This document shows positions 60,301 through 64,000 of a DNA stretch of 64,000 bases, piece after piece (the first letter of the stretch is position 1; each line of letters opens with the position of its first letter). The notes below the pieces were generated by a model. The model was not told where the DNA came from, did not search any database, and worked only from the letters and a program-made list of their open reading frames with translations. The stretch is from assembly GCF_021390495.1 (NCBI RefSeq), contig NZ_JAJEJP010000003.1, positions 868,001 through 932,000 of the forward strand. The letters run 5' to 3'. The position numbers and the translations under genes are program-made. This DNA is from Paraburkholderia sp. ZP32-5 (GTDB lineage: Bacteria; Pseudomonadota; Gammaproteobacteria; Burkholderiales; Burkholderiaceae).

Positions 60301-60777
60301 ATGGGCGCTTCAACTGAGACGAACGATCCACACACGTTTCCCGGCGAATGGCAGGTGCGCTATCGCTATCCCGTCGGTGAGGTCGGCGCGCGGTTCTTCG
60401 ATGCGCTGAAGCACAAGCGCATTGTCGCTACTTCCTGCAGCGCGTCGGGCATGACGTATCTGCCGCCGCGTGCCTATTGCGAGCGCAGTTTCGAAAAGTG
60501 CGATGGATACGTCGACGCGGGAAGTGAAGGCACGATCGAATCCGCGACGATCGTCAGCGCGGCCTTCGATCATCTGCCAGAGCCGCCGTATGCAATCGCC
60601 TATGTGCGGCTGGATGGCGTGAGCACGGCGATGCTCAACTTCGTGCGCGGGCTCGATCTGTCCGATGTGCCCGCCGCCGCGGCGAAACTCGCACCAGGCA
60701 CGCGCGTGCGCGTGCAATTCATCGATGCGCCGCAAGGCCGCATCACCGATTTCCACTACGTGACGATGACCGAATGA
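60301..60777 (+). CDS. DUF35 OB-fold protein with a degenerate zinc ribbon
   Basis: 158 aa. N-terminal helix (residues 20-40, VGARFFDALKHKRI), rubredoxin-like ribbon segment SCSASGMTYLPPRAYCERSF followed by EKC, then an OB fold (GTIESATIVS, YAIAYVRLDG, LAPGTRVRVQFI). One Cys of the usual four is missing (C-S-A-S instead of CxxC). DUF35 proteins bind CoA esters and bridge thiolase-like partners. ATG at 60301 behind AGGAGG. Stop overlaps the carboxylase start. Confidence 0.85.
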   Translation: MGASTETNDPHTFPGEWQVRYRYPVGEVGARFFDALKHKRIVATSCSASGMTYLPPRAYCERSFEKCDGYVDAGSEGTIESATIVSAAFDHLPEPPYAIAYVRLDGVSTAMLNFVRGLDLSDVPAAAAKLAPGTRVRVQFIDAPQGRITDFHYVTMTE

Positions 60778-62372
60778 GCACGATTGCAACGCGCGTCGAC
60801 CGCCAGTCGGCGACCTTCCAGAGGAATCTGGCGCACTACGATGCGTTGCTCGACGAATTGCGCGCGCGCCACGCGCATGTGCTCGCCGGCGGCGGGGAGA
60901 AGCTCGTCGAGCGTCATCATCAGCGCGGCAAGATGCTCGCGCGGGAACGCATCGATCTGCTGCTCGATCCACTGTCGCCGTTTCTCGAACTGTCGCCGCT
61001 GGCTGCATGGGGCCTGTACGGCAACGCCGTGCCGTCGGCCGGCGTGATCACCGGCGTGGGCCTGATCGCGGGCATGCCGTGCATGCTGATCGCGAACGAC
61101 GCGACCGTCAAAGGCGGCTCCTTTTTCGCGGAGACGGTGAAGAAGCACGTACGTGCGCAGGAAATCGCCGAGCAGCATCGGCTGCCGACCATCTACCTTG
61201 TCGACTGCGGCGGCGCATATCTGCCGGAACAGGATCGTGTATTTCCGGACAAGGATCACTTCGGTAATACGTTCTTCCGGCAGTGCCAGATGTCCGCTCA
61301 AGGCATTCCGCAGATCTCGGCGGTGTTCGGTGGCTGCACGGCGGGCGGCGCATACATTCCCGCGCTTTCCGACGAAGTGGTGATGGTACGCGGCCAGGCG
61401 CGCATCCACCTAGGCGGTCCGCAGATCGTCAAGGCAGCGATCAACGAGATCGTCGATGGCGAGACGCTAGGCGGTGCCGAAATGCATACGCGCGTGTCCG
61501 GCGTGTCGGACTATCTCGCCGAAAACGAAGCGCAGGCGCTGCTGCGCGTGCGCGACATCGTCGCCGGTCTGAACCGGCCACGTACGCTGTTCGGCGCACT
61601 GCACGACGTGAAACCGCCGCGCTACGACATCGGCGATTTGCGCGGCATCGTGCCGCCCGGCTTCAAGGAGCCGTACGACGTGCGTGAGGTGATCGCGCGT
61701 CTCGTCGACGATTCCGCGTTCCAGGAGTTCAAGCCCGACTTCGGGAGTACGCTGGTTTGCGGCACCGCCTACTGGTGCGGCTACCCGGTCGGCATCATTG
61801 CGAACAACGGCGTGCTGTTTTCCGAATCAGCGGCGAAGGGCGCGCATTTTATCGAAATGTGCAACCAGCGCGGCATTCCGCTGCTGTTCCTGCAGAACAT
61901 CACCGGCTTCATGGTGGGCACCGAGGCGGAACGCGGCGGCATCGCCCGCCATAGTGCGAAGCTCGTCTATGCAATGGCGACCGCGCGCGTGCCGCGATTC
62001 ACGGTGATCATCGGTGGCTCGTTCGGCGCGGGCAACTACGGCATGTGCGGGCGCGGCTTCAATCCTCGCTTCCTGTTCGCATGGCCCAATTCAAAGATCG
62101 CGACGATGAGCGCGGACGTCGCCTCGACGGTATTGACGGACCTGCGCCGCAGCAGCCTCAAAAGCCCCGCAAGCGAGGACGAAATCGCGGAAATCGATCG
62201 CGCGACGCGCGCGCAGTTTGAGGAACAGAGCGATCCCTACTACGCGACCGCGCGGTTGTGGGACGACGGACTGATCGAGCCATCCGAGACGCGTGAAGTC
62301 ATCGGGTTGTGTCTGGCGCTGGCCGCGGCCGAGGCACCCGCCACCGGCCCGACGCCGGTTTTCCGAATGTAA
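60774..62372 (+). CDS. Acyl-CoA carboxylase carboxyltransferase subunit (MCC/GCC beta type)
   Basis: 532 aa, both crotonase-like halves present. KMLARERIDLLLDPLSPFLE and the oxyanion GGCTAGGAYIPALSDE in the N-half; LLFLQNITGFMVGTEAERGG, GGSFGAGNYGMCGRGFNPRF and FAWPNSKIA in the C-half, as in 3-methylcrotonyl- and geranyl-CoA carboxylases. After that point the usual VMGGEQAA is replaced by TMSADVASTVLTDLRR, an unusual variant. It transfers CO2 from biotin to an acyl-CoA and works with the biotin carboxylase 9 bp downstream. Confidence 0.9.
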   Translation: MSTIATRVDRQSATFQRNLAHYDALLDELRARHAHVLAGGGEKLVERHHQRGKMLARERIDLLLDPLSPFLELSPLAAWGLYGNAVPSAGVITGVGLIAGMPCMLIANDATVKGGSFFAETVKKHVRAQEIAEQHRLPTIYLVDCGGAYLPEQDRVFPDKDHFGNTFFRQCQMSAQGIPQISAVFGGCTAGGAYIPALSDEVVMVRGQARIHLGGPQIVKAAINEIVDGETLGGAEMHTRVSGVSDYLAENEAQALLRVRDIVAGLNRPRTLFGALHDVKPPRYDIGDLRGIVPPGFKEPYDVREVIARLVDDSAFQEFKPDFGSTLVCGTAYWCGYPVGIIANNGVLFSESAAKGAHFIEMCNQRGIPLLFLQNITGFMVGTEAERGGIARHSAKLVYAMATARVPRFTVIIGGSFGAGNYGMCGRGFNPRFLFAWPNSKIATMSADVASTVLTDLRRSSLKSPASEDEIAEIDRATRAQFEEQSDPYYATARLWDDGLIEPSETREVIGLCLALAAAEAPATGPTPVFRM

Positions 62373-62381
62373 GGGCCGTTC

Positions 62382-64000
62382 ATGTTCGAATCGATACTGA
62401 TTGCCAACCGCGGCGAAATTGCCTGCCGAATCGCGCGTACCTGTCGCCGTCTGGGCATCCGCGTGATTGCCGTTTACTCCGATGCGGACCGTCATTCGCG
62501 CCATGTGCGCGAAGCCGATACCGCTGTGCGCATCGGACCGCCGGAGGCGGCGCGCAGCTATCTCGACGCTGATGCGATCATTCGCGCGGCGCTCGAAGCG
62601 GGCGCGAGCGCGATTCATCCGGGCTATGGTTTTCTGTCCGAGAGCACACAACTGGTAAGCCGTTGCGCGGAACACGGCATCGCATGGATCGGACCGCGTG
62701 CCGACGTGATCGAGAAAATGGGCTCGAAGATCGAATCGAAGCGCATTGCCGAACAGGCCGGCGTACCCTGCGTGCCTGGATATCACGGCGATCAGCAGGC
62801 GCCCGAGGCTTTGCTCGCCGAGGCGCGCAAGATCGGCGTGCCGATCCTCATCAAGGCGAGCGCGGGCGGCGGTGGCAAGGGCATGCGCCGCGTCGACGAT
62901 CTCGACGATTTCGCCGCGCAACTCGCGCTAGCCAAGCAGGAAGCGTTGCGCGCATTCGGCGACGACCGCGTGCTGCTTGAAAAGTTGATCCTGCGGCCAC
63001 GTCATCTCGAAGTGCAGCTTGCCGGTGACCATCACAGGCATCTCGTGCATCTATTCGAGCGCGAGTGCTCGATCCAGCGCAATTACCAGAAGGTGATCGA
63101 AGAGGCGCCCGCGCCGAATCTGCCGGCTCCCGTGCGAGCGGCACTATTCGACGCGGCGCTCAAGCTAGGCCACTCAATTGGCTACGACTCGCTCGGCACC
63201 GTCGAATTCGTATTCGGCGACGGCAGCGATACGCCGTATTTCCTGGAAATGAATACGCGTTTGCAGGTCGAACACCCGGTGACCGAAGCTGTGACCGGAC
63301 TCGATCTGGTCGAATGGCAGATCCGCATCGCTGCCGGCGAGAGTCTGCCGGTCACCGATCAGGCGGCGATCAGCGTGAGCGGCTGGGCCATCGAGGCACG
63401 CGTCAATTGCGAAGATCCGGCGCAAGGCCATCGCCCCGAGTTCGGTACCGTGACGCGGTTCGCGGAACCGCTGGTCGCGGGGGTGCGCATCGATAGCGGC
63501 ATCATGAGCGGCTCGGAAGTGACGCCTCACTACGACTCGATGGTCGCGAAAGTGATCGGCTTCGGTGCGACGCGCCCGCAGGCGGTAGAGCGTCTGCGAG
63601 CCGGGCTCGATGCGTTCGAGGCGGCGGGCATCGGCACGAATCAGAGGCTGCTGTGCGCGATCGCCGATCATCCGCTGTTCCGTTCCGGCCGTCTGACGAC
63701 AGATTTTCTGAAAGAGGCCTTCGAGAAAGGCTGGAAGGCCGAACCCGAGGTGCTCGAACAGGCGATCGCCGCGGCGGCGCTGCATGCGATCATTGCTCGC
63801 GAGCCCGCGCGCGACGACTACTGGCAGCGACAAAGCGGCCATCGTTTCATGTCCGCAGCGGGGCGACGCGCGGCCGCGCGCATGCGAGTCTCCATCGATG
63901 GCGACGAACGCACCATCAGCATCGAGCGCGACGGCGATGGCTGGCGCGCCACATCCGGCGGCGCGCCAGCCTTGCGCCTGGATGCACGCTTCGACGCGTG
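62382..64000 (+). CDS. Acyl-CoA carboxylase biotin-carboxylase subunit, right end cut off
   Basis: First 539 residues; the gene continues beyond the window. Biotin-carboxylase domain: SILIANRGEIACRIARTCRR, HPGYGFLSES, ATP-loop KASAGGGGKGMRRV, HLEVQLAGD, RECSIQRNYQKVIEEAP and EMNTRLQVEHPVTE (catalytic Glu/Asn/Arg). After residue 450 comes the linker/BT region; the biotin-carrier MKM motif would lie past the edge. The alpha chain of an MCC/GCC-type enzyme. Confidence 0.92.
   Translation, partial: MFESILIANRGEIACRIARTCRRLGIRVIAVYSDADRHSRHVREADTAVRIGPPEAARSYLDADAIIRAALEAGASAIHPGYGFLSESTQLVSRCAEHGIAWIGPRADVIEKMGSKIESKRIAEQAGVPCVPGYHGDQQAPEALLAEARKIGVPILIKASAGGGGKGMRRVDDLDDFAAQLALAKQEALRAFGDDRVLLEKLILRPRHLEVQLAGDHHRHLVHLFERECSIQRNYQKVIEEAPAPNLPAPVRAALFDAALKLGHSIGYDSLGTVEFVFGDGSDTPYFLEMNTRLQVEHPVTEAVTGLDLVEWQIRIAAGESLPVTDQAAISVSGWAIEARVNCEDPAQGHRPEFGTVTRFAEPLVAGVRIDSGIMSGSEVTPHYDSMVAKVIGFGATRPQAVERLRAGLDAFEAAGIGTNQRLLCAIADHPLFRSGRLTTDFLKEAFEKGWKAEPEVLEQAIAAAALHAIIAREPARDDYWQRQSGHRFMSAAGRRAAARMRVSIDGDERTISIERDGDGWRATSGGAPALRLDARFDA

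Noticed and set aside
1..64000. CRISPR arrays, tRNA or rRNA genes
   Set aside because: No regularly spaced repeats and no tRNA or rRNA-like stretches were noticed on reading; a covariance-model scan was not possible.

Overview
The window looks like part of a chromosome or megaplasmid of a high-GC betaproteobacterium of the Burkholderiales, most likely Burkholderia, Paraburkholderia or Caballeronia. That is an inference from the many Bug-type (TctC) solute-binding proteins, a Burkholderia-type porin, LysR and FadR/GntR regulators and codon use; no rRNA or tRNA gene was seen to confirm it. No CRISPR array was seen.

Region 1 (1-2.0 kb) holds a cut-off secreted-protein N-terminus, a stand-alone EAL phosphodiesterase and a small serine recombinase with two dyads in front of it.

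Region 2 (2.2-43.4 kb) is a large catabolic island of repeated gene types: eight Bug proteins (only one with a TctB-TctA membrane pair), four TauD/TfdA-type 2-oxoglutarate dioxygenases, three NHL proteins resembling peptidyl-alpha-hydroxyglycine lyase (PAL), four SMP-30/gluconolactonase-type proteins (one broken by a stop codon), two fumarylpyruvate/oxopentenoate hydratase-type proteins, two NIPSNAP proteins, two SDRs, an aldehyde dehydrogenase, a PEP-mutase-family lyase, several 2-hydroxyacid dehydrogenases, an MBL-fold hydrolase, a GlcD-like flavoprotein, a porin and three regulators. Up to about 39.2 kb, 17 transcription units are preceded by near-identical promoter elements of two related classes. 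Class 1 (12 sites) precedes the TauD, Bug, SDR and MBL units. Class 2 (5 sites) precedes the NHL units, one SMP-30 gene and one alpha/beta hydrolase. This marks the genes as one regulon. A working model (inference) is that TauD-type enzymes hydroxylate a carbon next to N or O, PAL-like lyases split the resulting hemiaminal or hemiacetal, and the dehydrogenases and GlcD-like enzyme handle the released glyoxylate or 2-hydroxyacid.

Region 3 (43.4-53 kb) is decayed accessory DNA: palindromes and inverted repeats, a condensation-type acyltransferase, IS630, IS3 and IS4 remnants abutting each other, a type I secretion ABC transporter, a truncated HlyD fused tail-to-tail with a truncated 3-hydroxyisobutyrate-type dehydrogenase, and a Rieske oxygenase pseudogene.

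Region 4 (53-64 kb) starts with a family VIII esterase/beta-lactamase-like protein and the 3' remnant of an acyl-CoA synthetase. An acyl-CoA cluster follows: thioesterase, hydrolase, enoyl-CoA hydratase, two thiolase-like proteins without the catalytic Cys, a DUF35 OB-fold protein, and the carboxyltransferase and biotin-carboxylase subunits of an acyl-CoA carboxylase, which runs off the right edge. TetR-type operator repeats lie in the divergent intergenic region at 57.7-57.9 kb.
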